Made by a program: the position numbers and the translations under genes
NCBI GenBank assembly: GCA_001579985.1
Contig: LRSR01005913.1
Location: 1 to 29,306, forward strand
Direction of reading: 5' to 3'
Length of the DNA stretch: 29,306 bases
From: Hypsibius dujardini
Lineage: Eukaryota; Tardigrada; Eutardigrada; Parachela; Hypsibiidae
Shown here: positions 20,501 through 29,306 of the stretch, piece by piece
How positions within the stretch are numbered: position 1 is the stretch's first letter
How the letters are laid out: every line of letters starts with the position of its first letter
The notes under the pieces: model-generated
The model's input: only the letters and a program-made list of their open reading frames with translations
What the model was told of the DNA's origin: nothing
Database searches by the model: none

Positions 20501-21836
20501 TCTCACTATCAGAATGAACGCACCTGCTGTGAACTGCAATATGTGCCTGTGTGTGAATGACAAGAATGTGTAGACTGTAAAGTGTGCTAGTATGCATGAG
20601 CTGAACCTGCGAGTGGCGCCTCTATCGCCTCAATCCCGTCTCTTTTACAGCTAAATTTGTCCTTGCTTTTTCAAAACAGTCGTCTGAACTCTACAAAGGT
20701 ATTCCTGTCTCTCTCAATTCCCTCTTGTAGGAAAATTTTTGTTTGACTTTATCAAAATTTCAACGTCTGTGAGCCAAGCACTGACACTGAGAGAGCTTGG
20801 AACGCAAAAAGCTAGCCGAATTAAAAGCAATTTTGCCCGTTAGCCGAATTAAAAGTTTCACCTCGTACATTTAGTCGAAGATTACTGTTTTGTCTTAAGG
20901 TACCCAAAAATTTTTCCAGCAAAAAATATGAAAATCAGTTGATGTGTAAGATAATCTTAATGTTTTTCACCACATTTTTACAAACATGGGGAATACGACA
21001 ACCTCTGTGGTTTCTTATTCCACTCGTTCAAAATTGAGCGAATGTTAGTAACTCTTGTCTCTTGTCTAATTCTTGTCTCCTACATACCATCGCATTGTTT
21101 TGCTGGTTTGCGGGTTGGCTATATCAGCCTCAGGATCATCATAGGTGGAACCTCCCAATACGCTCTTAAAATAACGATTGGATATCAGCACGCCCAGCCG
21201 GTCCGTGCTGCCGTTTAATCCGATAAACATGTAGTTTATCAGCGTAGACTTGCCCGACCCTGTCTCGCCGAGGAGGAGGACTTTATAGTCCCTTTGCACG
21301 CCACCTAACCAAACCGAATCTACTTAATTGTGTTGACATAAAAACGACGGTGTTGATGATGGTCTTACTTTCAGTTTGCGCATGCTCTAAGGCGCCTTCA
21401 TTATGCACAGTGATTTTAATTCGTACTACGAGTAAGACAGAAACCACGGTGTGTGGATTCTGACAGGGTAAAGGAGTCAAGAACACGTACCTTCATTGTT
21501 GTCACTGCTTAATGACGACGTCGAAGATCCGCTCCCCGGGGTACTCGGTGGCTTGGTTACAGGATGTGAAGACTCCCTGGGTGGTGGTGGGGGTATGGGT
21601 GGTGATGGTTGTCTGGGTGGCGGCGGTCTTTCAGCCCAAAACCGATTCAACGACGCCAGGTCGTCTTTTCTAATATTTAAACTGTTCAGTTGCGCCGAAG
21701 TGAGGTTTCTGATTTGCTCCTTTGTACGAAGGCCTCGCGATCGTAGAAAGTCCACCGTGTCTTGAGTTAGTTTCAACTCTTGAGCCAGTGACCGCAATGT
21801 ATCCTCTCTAGATGACGTGCTGGGAGAGTTTGACAT
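17553..21836 (-). CDS. AIG1-like P-loop GTPase C with helical module, proline-rich linker and Cys/His cluster
   Basis: Exons 21491-21836, 21369-21425, 21088-21304 and 17553-18771 on the minus strand give 612 aa in one frame. The helical module is at about 11-66 (LRSLAQELKLTQD, then RGLRTKEQIRNLT and LNSLNIRKDDL). A proline-rich stretch (about 71-100) could bind SH3 or WW domains. A 57-base exon encodes 19 residues with no separate exon in A or B. GETGSGKST is at about 147-155, DTPGMSDT at about 223, TNCS at about 295-298, and the Cys/His cluster at about 445-492. The last junction splits TG|C, again Cys. The start MSNSP is preferred because it fits MASSP of gene B and precedes the module closely as in A; an upstream in-frame ATG at 21950 is the alternative. 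The 2316-base intron 3 (18772-21087) is swollen by mobile elements. Divergent neighbour: DRP2. No membrane anchor is visible. Confidence 0.85.
18826..19346. mobile_element. hAT-like non-autonomous element, full length, in gene C intron 3
   Basis: 521 bases between the ends CAGGGGCTTGTTTAGGACC and (reverse complement) CAGAGGCTCCTTTCGGATCC. Long inverted arms share GGGCAAAGGGGTAAA and GGCCAGGG-type blocks. The flanking octamers TTTTGGTG and CTGTGGTG match at 6 of 8 positions, consistent with an aged 8-bp target duplication. The open frames inside are not conserved between copies, so the element is non-coding. Confidence 0.75.
19773..19832. repeat. G-rich GGTGGG tract, left arm of an imperfect inverted pair
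   Basis: Repeated GGTGGG units on the + strand. The first 24 bases pair in inverted orientation with the C-rich tract at 20325-20411, 21 of 24 matching by eye. This could be the end of an unrecognised element or two drifting minisatellites. Several GGG runs also make a G-quadruplex possible. Confidence 0.45.
19960..20289. mobile_element. hAT-like element copy, left end missing, in gene C intron 3
   Basis: The internal part and right end match the copy at 18826: the interior starts with a TTTCAGTTTTTTCATCAAATT-like block, and the end is AACGAGCCTCTG at 20278-20289. No CAGAGG-type left end precedes it, so this copy is 5' truncated or was deleted. The left border is approximate. Confidence 0.6.
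20325..20411. repeat. C-rich tract, right arm of the inverted G/C-rich pair
   Basis: CCACCC and CACCCA units on the + strand, the inverse of the G-rich tract at 19773-19832. It lies between the truncated hAT-like copy and the TA-flanked element. Confidence 0.45.
20426..20865. mobile_element. TA-flanked terminal-inverted-repeat element (MITE), 440 bp
   Basis: The left end CGAGGTAAAACTTTCAATTC and the right end (reverse complement CGAGGTGAAACTTTTAATTC) form inverted arms of nearly 60 bases. Each arm contains the AATTCGGCTA motif twice, separated by a CGGGCAAAA block. The unit is flanked by TA on both sides (20424-20425 and 20866-20867), as expected for Tc1/mariner-type integration. The interior has no coding potential. 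It lies in gene C intron 3. Confidence 0.85.
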
Positions 21837-23218
21837 TGTCGGAGGACTGGGGTCGATTATGCTGGCGTATATTAAGCAGGCAAAACTATCCCTCCCCTTT
21901 TCGAATTGTGTCGATGAATGAAATCGGCGTGAATTCCCCACGCACGGCAAAAGTAATGTACATACTCAAAGCAAAATTGCCCAAGTCTACCCCAAAATTG
22001 TTGAAAACTGCATGGTCGGTAACAGGCGTGTATTACTTTATCTATTTTCCTGTAAAGTCGATTGGGCCGTTTAATATCATGTGAGACAATAGAAGATGGA
22101 AGGTCGAGGCGATAGATATCTGCCCAGAAAGGTTGAGGCCACACATTTGATTACTTTCAGCGAATTGGCGTGAAAAGTGCTCTCAGAACGTGACACTTTT
22201 GATGGAGCCTCCACTCAAAAAACTGTCTGATGTGGGCAGAGACTTGTGCTTATCCTTGTAAGCGTATAAGCAAGTAAGCATAAGCCAGGCAATGTTGGCC
22301 GACCAGAGACTGCCTGCAGGGGCTCGTTTTGATTGCTAGAGGGTCGGTGCATGGGCACATACCTTTTTCCCACATAAAAACAATTCAGATTTTGTTTTAC
22401 GGAAAAAAATGTCTTTGGTATCCTTGTTTTTTTCAGAGCTTGCTGAATCTTTTACCAAACGTAAGTTCAAGAGAAAAAAACAAAGTTCACATTAATGTAT
22501 GTCTATTCGTGTTATGGGAGTCAGGGTCTTGTTTTGGTCGCCATAGGACGTTTCGTGCACCGAACGGCAAGGAGCACTCACTGGGCACGCCCGAAATTCA
22601 CTTTAGACGGTTTCAATAAATCATATGTCAAATTCGAAAAAACTTGTGTCTGAGCTCTAACGAGCATGCACAAGCTTTGCTGTGGTTTCTTTTTGAAATA
22701 AAATTCGTGAATTTTTTCCTACCGCAACGCTTGTACTTAACTATTCCCTACTCAAATAAGTGTTTCTAACGGGCAGCTAATTCATTCGAATCCGCGAGAA
22801 AGAGAACAAATGAGTTCTTCTTTGAGAAACAAAACGATGATTGTGTACCGCACATGCAACGTGGTGGTGTTCAAACCGAGACCCGATGGGGAGGTACAGT
22901 AACACGCATGAAATATTAGTGGTTTAAATCTTGGACGTTTGTAGACCCTCGTTCCGCAGTTCATATTCCATTTATGTCTTTTAATACTTTATTCATGTGC
23001 AACAAATAAAGGGTCAAACCAGACCATTGTTTGCAATTTCGTGTTGATAAGGCAAGCTTATCACACTCATAGAGTATATGCTGCTTAAGTGACGGCACAA
23101 CCACCAATCGTTGTGCCACGTAGATTCAGATGGTCTCAAACTTCGATGGGCATGTACCGTGCACATTTTCTGCAAACTTAATTTCCTAGTTTCCAATACC
23201 TCTTCTCAAACAACGAAA
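21837..23218. other. Divergent promoter region between GTPase C and DRP2
   Basis: The start codons of C (-) and DRP2 (+) are 1382 bases apart. The region contains a sequence starting CAGGGGCTCGTTTTGA at 22317, which resembles the left end of the hAT-like family but has no recognisable right end. No core promoter motif could be assigned. The short open frames show no domain. Confidence 0.45.
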
Positions 23219-26200
23219 ATGGATCAATACATCGAAGGCTTTGGGAAACTGCAGTCCCTGGTTGAAAGCATGGGCCTCGACCAGTCTATTTCTTTCCCGC
23301 AAATTGTCGTGGTAGGAGGACAGGTACATCAATTAGACTTCTGTGTTCAATTATTAGACGCAATTTTTCGAACAAGGATCCCGAACCGAATGGTTGCTTG
23401 ACGTTGTGTCTTAAGAACTGCTATTCTCATTTCGGATTAACCTCACTGCAAAAGACATTTTTCCTCCAATCAAAAATATTTTTTAGTACGCAAATTTTAA
23501 GTTGACAATTCTTCCATAATCAAGCGTTGAAAAGAATATTTACTAATTCATTATTTTGTGTGAAAGTAATTTTTAATAATGATGGCAAGCGAATACGGTC
23601 TCGGTTCCGGTTCTGGTTTGGTCTTTTTTTTATGATCGGTTACAAGTATCCGGTTCCACTGCCAAACCAGTTCTATGCGATTGGGTCTCTTTTAAAAACC
23701 GGGCCGGGGAAACCGATTAAACCGGCTCGGTAAACGACGCGGTCCGGTTTTTGCCATCCTTAATTCTGAGCATGAATTTAATACCCCTTCTAGCAGGATT
23801 GGTTTTGAATGAGCAGTGTTGAAATGATCAGAAAAGTCAAGAGGAGCCTTTGCCGAGAAAGTCAGTCACACGATAAAAGACGTGCTTATACTTTGGTGTG
23901 TGCTAAATGATAAATCTGTTCATCAGAGTGATGGTAAAAGCTCCGTTCTGGAAAGCATTGCCGGCCATTCTTTCCTGCCTCGCGGCCAGAACACGGTCAC
24001 CAGAACACCCATTAAAGTCGTCATGAGAAGTAAGTGCATATAGAGTTATTAAACAGTTAGTCGGGAGCCAACTTGCTCAAGCACAAGAGCCCCATTTCAA
24101 AAAAGCGCGAGACGCCAATGCTTGTGGGCGTATCATTTACATCTCGTCCAAAATGTGTGTCCGCACCTTGCAATGCACAAACGACAATAATTAACTTCGC
24201 TGGCAGGCAAAGATCAGGTGCAGCAAATCACCGTTAGTTACGAGTCTGGAAAAATCGATGAAACGGGCCACCCACTGGTGTACAGAAGACAGTTGGATGA
24301 CTTTGCTGACGTCGCTGCGGAAATCACCAGGGCTACAGACACCCTAACCGGTGGCAAGAGAGTATGACCTCGCCAATGCAAAATTAAAGCAATCCAGTGC
24401 TTAATATACGTTTGTATTATAGATTATTGTCTCCAAACTTATCACGGTCGAAGTTGTTTCACCCACTGTTCCGAACCTAACATTAATTGATCTGCCAGGG
24501 CGAATTGAGGTTGGTGTAAAGTTTTCATTTGTCTGTAGAATTTTCGGAATCAGGCTTAGGTTTTTCTTTAACTAGCAATTATTATTAGAAGGCAAGTTCT
24601 GTACAATGGACCCCAAGCAATTAGCTGGACGATATCCTATCTTCCACCTACAGTGCGCCCCATTTACATTGTCCCAACTTGCTACGAAAATTCTATCAGC
24701 CAGATCAGCTGATCCAAAATCCATCCCACACGATATTTAATGTATTAGTCTTGTAGGCAATACAAATTTTGTTAGTTGGCGTTTTTTGAATTCGAAATGG
24801 TGCGTGAAATTAGTTCTGAAATTAGGGGACGCATTTTAGAATTATACCACTTTTTGCCGTCCTCCCGAAAAATCCAGAAAAATCTGGCGGAAAAGGGGAT
24901 CAGTGTTTCGTATAGGATCATCCTTCGAGTCATCAAATCCGAGAAGGAAGAAGACATCCCGTCGAAGACGGAAGTGAAAAACGTCAACAACGGGGACTAC
25001 CTTTTATCCGCTCCGACGACCTCATAAAAAAATCGCCAAATCTATGGATGCTCCCAATCCTCCCACCCAACGTGAAATTTCTTGCAAGCTTGGGATCTCT
25101 ACGGGCACTGTGTCGCGAGTGCTGAAGAAAGATCTTGGCCTGACGTACCATAAGAAGGTAACGACGCACGTCCTCACTCCGAAACCAGCTCAGCAGCGTC
25201 TCGATCGCGGGCCCCACTTTCTACGCTGTCTCAGCCGTCGAAAACTTCCTGTGATTGTCAGTATCAATGAGACGTACCTGGATCTGAATGAATTTACCGG
25301 GGAGCGGGATGGATGTTACGAATCACCGGATAAACCAGCCCCGAAAAAATGGAAGAAAAAGCCTCCTTCAGGATGGCCCGAAAAAGTGATGGTCTGCATG
25401 GGAATCTCCTGGAATGGCCCTACGTCCCTCTATTTCGTCTCTCCGAAGGCCAAAATGAATAGCCAAATTTTCATCGATTTAATTCTTGAATCACTGTTTA
25501 AAAAGGACGTTCCGCGGCTTTACCCGGGGGAGGAAAAGAAGGTCATCCTCCAAATGGACAGCGCCGGAGCTCACGTTAAGGATAGGGTCGTCAAGTGGCT
25601 CCAAGATCGTGAAATGAAATTTATTACGAAGGAGGAATGAATGTCGAACTCGCCCGATTTGTCCCCGATGGACTGCGGTGTAAACTCAATTTTTAAGAAG
25701 CGATGCAATAGGCACAAGGCGAAGAATATGGCCGAACTGGTAGCGATCGCAAAACGGGAGTGGAAGAAGTTTGGTTTGGGACACTGCCGAAACATCCTCA
25801 TAGCTTGGCTGAAACGAGTGAAAAGGATCATTGAGATGTCTGGCTATCAGACAGAAAATACTTTTTGAGTAGGAATGTTGTTCCTTCAGGGTGAAATTTT
25901 TTTTTGAAAAGTTGGGACAATGTAAATGGGGCGTACTGTATTTTAGGAACCCTGCATCTGCCAAAAAAATGGGATGGGTTGATGGGCAGAGGCTCAAGTT
26001 GACTGCCATGGGGTTGCGCCATCAAAAAGAGTTTTTTACAGTTTCAAAAGTTGAAACTGAGTTCTCAACTATTAATATAGCGGGGGACATGTGCACAAAA
26101 AATCTGGTAGACCACTACCGGGAGAAGTAGTTTTTTGTAGTTCTGTTCCACCGGAACCAAGAGCGCGAACATTATTCCTGTCGCAACGGTTACAGTTATT

Positions 26201-26795
26201 CACCCCGAAATAAAGTTTGTTCATGGAGACTTTATATATTCAGTTCCTCAAAAAATTAATTATTTTTCTGGCCACTTGATGGAGACGCCCAACGGTATCA
26301 CAACCTTTTACCCAACAGAACAGTGGAGAAAACTGAATAACTGATTAGAATTAGGGTTCGGTCATTTTCGGCTTGTACATAAACAACCCGTTAGTTCCCT
26401 TATTTGACTGATTCTGAAAATTCCACAACAGGCCGATGCGCAATCCTGTATTTTAATACCACCAGAATTACCTACATTATTCGTTTGTAATTACAGAGAG
26501 TGAGAGAGGATCAGATTATCTACAGCGAAATCGAAGCCTTAATTGAAAAATATCTTGAAAACCCCCAAGCGATTATTCTGGTTGTCCATCAGGCGGGCAA
26601 CGACATCGAGACGTCCAGGGGACTGAGTGCTGCCAACAAGGTGGATCCACATGGTATTTCAGCGGATTCTGCCGATTGAATGGCAAAATACAGACGAGCA
26701 GACAGGAACATACCTATACGAAAACAGTCATACGAGCAGACAGGAACATACCTATACGAAAACGGTCATACGAGCAGACAGACAGACAGACAGAC

Positions 26796-26846
<51 letters not shown>

Positions 26847-28354
26847 GGCAGACGGAGAGAGACAGAGTAACTAAAGCGACCATTGTAAACGTGGTGGCCA
26901 CTGCTTAAAAAGCTTTCATGGCTTTTGTAGGCTTACGTACAATTTGCGTGTTGACGAAACTGGACTTGGTGGGCAAGGAGGATGATATAACAGATAGATT
27001 GGCTGGCAAAAGTAACCACGATGATTCGAGAATAAAATGTAGGCGCGTGATCGGTGTTGTAAACACCCCATTGCCACGCACCGACGGCATTATGCAAGAT
27101 CGAGCCCAAGTAAGCAATGTTTTGTTGCTACTGCTACGAGCGCCAATTATTAACACCTTTGCCGTCTGTTTCTTACAGCTACTAGCTGCACAGGTTGCCG
27201 CTGAAAACGCTTTCTTCCAGCAAAGAAAATACACGGCCCTGGCAGGGAATCATGGCACAAAAAATCTTGTGTCCTACCTCTCCACGGTGCGTCAATGATC
27301 TCATAGATGACTCTCCATTGCGATTGTCTAACGGTATCTGGATGACAATAATTTCAATTGCAAATTCAGTTTAATCATTGAATCACTGCATTGCTCATCT
27401 CGAGGTGCTTCGCACTAGCAACTAATGCCATTTATTTTGCCACGTCATTTGACACGTGGGAATATATGAAATTAATACTTTCGTACATTTAGTAATTTGT
27501 GATGGATGTATTTTTATCATATGAGATAGTTTGAAAAAAGGTACACAATGATAAATCGAATTGTTTCAATAAAAAATTGTTTCAATTCAAACACATTTTC
27601 AATATTATATATTCCGAAGTCCTGATTCCGAAATATTTATATCTGTCCATAATTTAGCATTTTAATTGTAACTGGGAACTCGTGTAGGCATGGCGGAATT
27701 GTGCATGCCCTGTACCGGTACGGGCGGAGTGTAATTATTCGATACTGCTTGTACAGGTTTTTGTGGAACATTTGAAAGGGAGCCTGCCGCAACTCCGGAT
27801 CGATTTGGACAACCTGAAAGTTAAATTAGAGGATCACATCCACAGGCTTGGACCGGTGAACTTCAAGCAGTACACATACACCCACAATCCATTTTCAAAC
27901 GGCGAATTCGAATACGTCATCAGTGTAATTGATCGCTTCTGCCACACACTTATCGAGAGCATCAATGGGCGGATTTACCTTGGGTCCAGGCAAGTGCGGG
28001 GTGGAGCCCTGTTGGAGCAACGTTTCAACACGCTCTACCGGAACAGCTTGGACAATATTGATCCGCTGGGGGATATGAGCACCGCGGAAACATGGAGCAA
28101 AATAAAGATGGCCGGCGTATGTGGCACGCCTTGCTGTACTGCATCATTGTATCATGTAACGTTTCGAACTAACAGCAGTGTGTATGACTTCCTTGCAGGG
28201 GCTCACGGCTCAAATGTTTCTCAATGAAACTGCATTTGAGTTACTGACAAAGAAGGAGATTGCTCGGATGAAATCAGAAAGTATCAACTGCGCTGTGGGG
28301 GCGCACACTGAAGTCCTTCGAATCTGCCAAGAAGCTGCGAAGGAGAGCATCAAG
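23219..28354 (+). CDS. Dynamin-related (Mx-like) large GTPase DRP2, 5' part; exons 1-9, continues past window
   Basis: Exons: 23219-23323, 23927-24029, 24207-24361, 24423-24509, 26497-26653, 26931-27109, 27179-27286, 27757-28116 and 28199-28354, totalling 470 codons without a stop. The next exon, equivalent to DRP1 exon 10, is not seen before the window end (28355-29306 is intron 9, holding a hAT-like element), so the C-terminal stalk and GED lie outside. Motifs match DRP1: GGQSDGKSS across intron 1, FLPRG, TVTRTP, DLPGRIE and TKLD. The first exon is identical to that of DRP1 at 28 of 35 residues. Exons 1, 3, 5, 7, 8 and 9 have exactly the same lengths as in DRP1, and exons 2, 4 and 6 differ by multiples of three. 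The visible exons carry no stop or frameshift, so the gene looks functional despite a 1288-base mariner in intron 4 and a microsatellite in intron 5. Confidence 0.9.
23581..23758. mobile_element. Possible short TIR element in DRP2 intron 1
   Basis: A 178-base segment starts GATGGCAAGC and ends TTTTTGCCATC, giving short inverted ends. The interior is rich in CCGGTT/AACCGG blocks, unlike the surrounding AT-rich intron. No clear target duplication is visible, so the borders and class are uncertain. Confidence 0.35.
24651..24680 (+). repeat. Left terminal inverted repeat of the mariner-like element
   Basis: Thirty bases that match the right end (25909-25938) in inverted orientation with a single difference at position 5. 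Confidence 0.93.
24797..25868 (+). pseudogene. Mariner-family transposase, inactivated (frameshift and stop)
   Basis: Three open pieces in order: 24797-25027, 25044-25640 and 25641-25868. The first two carry helix-turn-helix segments ([20 protein letters not shown], then [20 protein letters not shown]) that would bind the inverted repeats. The DDE/D core follows: the motif SINETYLDL has Asn where the first catalytic Asp is expected, LQMDSAGAH holds the second Asp, and NSPDLSPMD holds the third. Counting the stop codon as one residue, 37 residues separate the second and third Asp, as in the DD37D (maT/mori-like) group. Defects: a frame change near the A-run at about 25020-25035, a TGA at 25638-25640 where relatives have Trp, and the Asp-to-Asn change. 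It should be unable to cut DNA. Confidence 0.88.
25909..25938 (-). repeat. Right terminal inverted repeat of the mariner-like element
   Basis: Inverted partner of 24651-24680, followed directly by the TA duplication. Confidence 0.93.
26694..26787. repeat. 38-bp tandem repeat in DRP2 intron 5
   Basis: Two nearly identical 38-base units start at 26694 and 26732 with ACGAGCAGACAGGAACATAC and differ by one base. A third partial unit at 26770 runs into the (GACA)n tract, which may have grown from its CAGACAG segment. Confidence 0.9.
26771..26855. repeat. (GACA)n microsatellite in DRP2 intron 5
   Basis: About twenty tandem GACA units with a single GAGACA interruption. The overlapping open frames rich in Thr-Asp-Arg-Gln are repeat artefacts. 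It sits in the 277-base intron between exons 5 and 6. Confidence 0.95.
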
Positions 28355-28813
28355 GTATGTCACGTAACTCGGAATAATTTACTGGTCTTTTCCAGATCCT
28401 GGCAATGCTGATCACTGTTTAGCTCACCAAAAACATTAAGCGGGCGTTCTCTTTACCCTGCATTCGATTGCATATCACATTGCAGTTGACTGGCATTTTT
28501 GTGCAGAAAATTTTTCCAACTCATGAAATTATAAATCATATTCGAAATCAATTGTCAAGCTTTCCATTCTGTGAGATAATAGCTAAAAGCTCCGCCCTCT
28601 AACGTGGAAACAATTTTATCTAGTGTTGATCAATTACAAATTGAATTTTGGATCGGAGAATGTTAAAAAACGCACCATTGAGTTCTTGGTGAATCGAACT
28701 GCGATTGATTTTGACAGTGGCCCGGCATACCGTAGGCCAATAAAATTGGTAGCCATTGATAGGTCAGATTTGACGTACATAAAAAATGCTATCCGTAAGG
28801 CAGAGATGTTACC

Positions 28814-29306
28814 CAGGGCTCGTTTATGGTCCTTACAAACCGGAATTAAGACCCCTCATGGTAAGGCCAGGGTGTGGGCAAAGGGGCAAAATGTATTTTT
28901 TCAAAATTGAACAAAGATTCGGCCTTTCGTTCCTGCTCATTTTAAAACTGGCTTGGGTGTGGGGCCCGATTTCCAATACCCCTGGGATTTCACAGACTTC
29001 TAAAAACCTGAGTTTCACCATCAAATGTGGACCTTTCTTGAATGTTTTAAACTGACATTTGCAGTTATTGCTGTTGTTCGTATATTGGAGCCAGACAAAT
29101 CACAATTTGATACAAATCTGAAGTTATTGAAAAAGTTTTGAAATACCTGAGAGAGGATTGGAAATCAGGCACCCACACCAATATAAGTTCCAAAGCGATT
29201 AGGAACAAAAGGTCGAACTCTGGCTTCAGTTTTGAAAAAATGTATGTTGCACTTTAGTTCACTCCCTGGCCCTAGGACGAGGGAGTCTTGGCTCCGACTT
29301 GTAAGG
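28814..29306. mobile_element. hAT-like element copy in DRP2 intron 9, cut by the window end
   Basis: It starts CAGGGCTCGTTTATGGTCC, one G shorter than its relatives, followed by the shared GGCCAGGGTGTGGGCAAAGG block and a similar interior. The inverted right arm (CACTCCCTGGCCCTAGGAC at about 29260) runs to the last base. About 20-30 more bases with a CCTCTG end are expected outside. Confidence 0.75.

Larger units (their letters stand above)
24651..25938 (+). mobile_element. Mariner-like (DD37D type) transposon in DRP2 intron 4
   Basis: 1288 bases with 30-base terminal inverted repeats starting CAGTGCGCCCCATTTACATT (left) and, in reverse complement, CAGTACGCCCCATTTACATT (right), differing at one position. 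It is flanked by the TA target duplication (24649-24650 and 25939-25940). It carries a decayed transposase gene in the same orientation as DRP2. The insertion explains most of the difference between this intron (1987 bases) and DRP1 intron 4 (533 bases). Confidence 0.95.

Noticed and set aside
17553-21836. Septin or IRG identity for the minus-strand GTPases
   Set aside because: The GxxxxGKST/DTPG core and overall layout fit AIG1-like proteins better. Septin unique-element and IRG helical signatures were not seen.
21872-22144. Open frame of 90 codons on the minus strand upstream of GTPase C
   Set aside because: It does not join in frame with the C exons through a credible splice site and has no recognisable domain; MSNSP at 21836 is a better start.
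24651-25938. Bacterial IS630-type insertion, suggesting contamination
   Set aside because: The TA duplication, bipartite helix-turn-helix and DD37D spacing fit eukaryotic mariner relatives, and the element sits in an intron of a spliced gene.
26627-26908. Open frames of 64-93 codons rich in Thr-Asp-Arg-Gln
   Set aside because: They are products of translating the (GACA)n tract in three frames and lie in DRP2 intron 5.
1-29306. tRNA or other structured RNA genes
   Set aside because: No cloverleaf with A and B box sequences or other known RNA pattern was found by eye. This is a weak negative without a covariance-model scan.

Overview
The window is nuclear DNA of a eukaryote, probably an invertebrate animal or a related protist. 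Every recognisable gene is cut by short GT-AG introns, and introns and spacers carry mariner-like and hAT-like elements, terminal-inverted-repeat (TIR) elements and (GACA)n microsatellites. I cannot name the species. No bacterial operon, CRISPR array, rRNA or tRNA was recognised.

Layout. 1-1778 (+): the end of a divergent clathrin-heavy-chain-like gene whose C-terminus is short and basic. 2144-5490 (-): AIG1-like GTPase A, three exons, 593 aa. 7537-9655 (-): AIG1-like GTPase B, two exons, 591 aa. 10638-15568 (+): a complete 12-exon dynamin-related or Mx-like GTPase (DRP1), 659 aa. 17553-21836 (-): AIG1-like GTPase C, four exons, 612 aa. 23219 to beyond the window end (+): a second dynamin-related gene (DRP2), of which nine exons are visible. 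B and DRP1 are head to head (982 bp between start codons), and so are C and DRP2 (1382 bp). The block therefore looks like a duplicated divergent pair of two different large-GTPase families, with A as an extra tandem copy.

The three AIG1-like proteins share one architecture: an N-terminal helical module (clear in A and C, doubtful in B), a low-complexity linker, a P-loop GTPase domain with an unusual TNC[ST] at the G4 position, and a cysteine/histidine cluster that probably binds zinc. They also share the last intron position, where splicing creates a conserved Cys codon. The dynamin-like proteins have a G domain, middle/stalk and GED, with no PH or proline-rich domain, as in Mx and Vps1/Drp1-type proteins. 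By analogy with vertebrate GIMAP, IRG, GBP and Mx loci, the cluster could be an immune or membrane-remodelling GTPase locus. That is inference, not something the sequence proves.

Mobile elements sit mainly in introns: a decayed DD37D mariner in DRP2 intron 4; a family of short hAT-like non-autonomous elements in DRP1 intron 7, C intron 3 (two copies) and DRP2 intron 9; a TA-flanked TIR element in C intron 3; a TIR element between DRP1 and C; and a weaker candidate in DRP2 intron 1. All exon boundaries were placed by hand from splice consensus, reading frame and comparison of paralogues.
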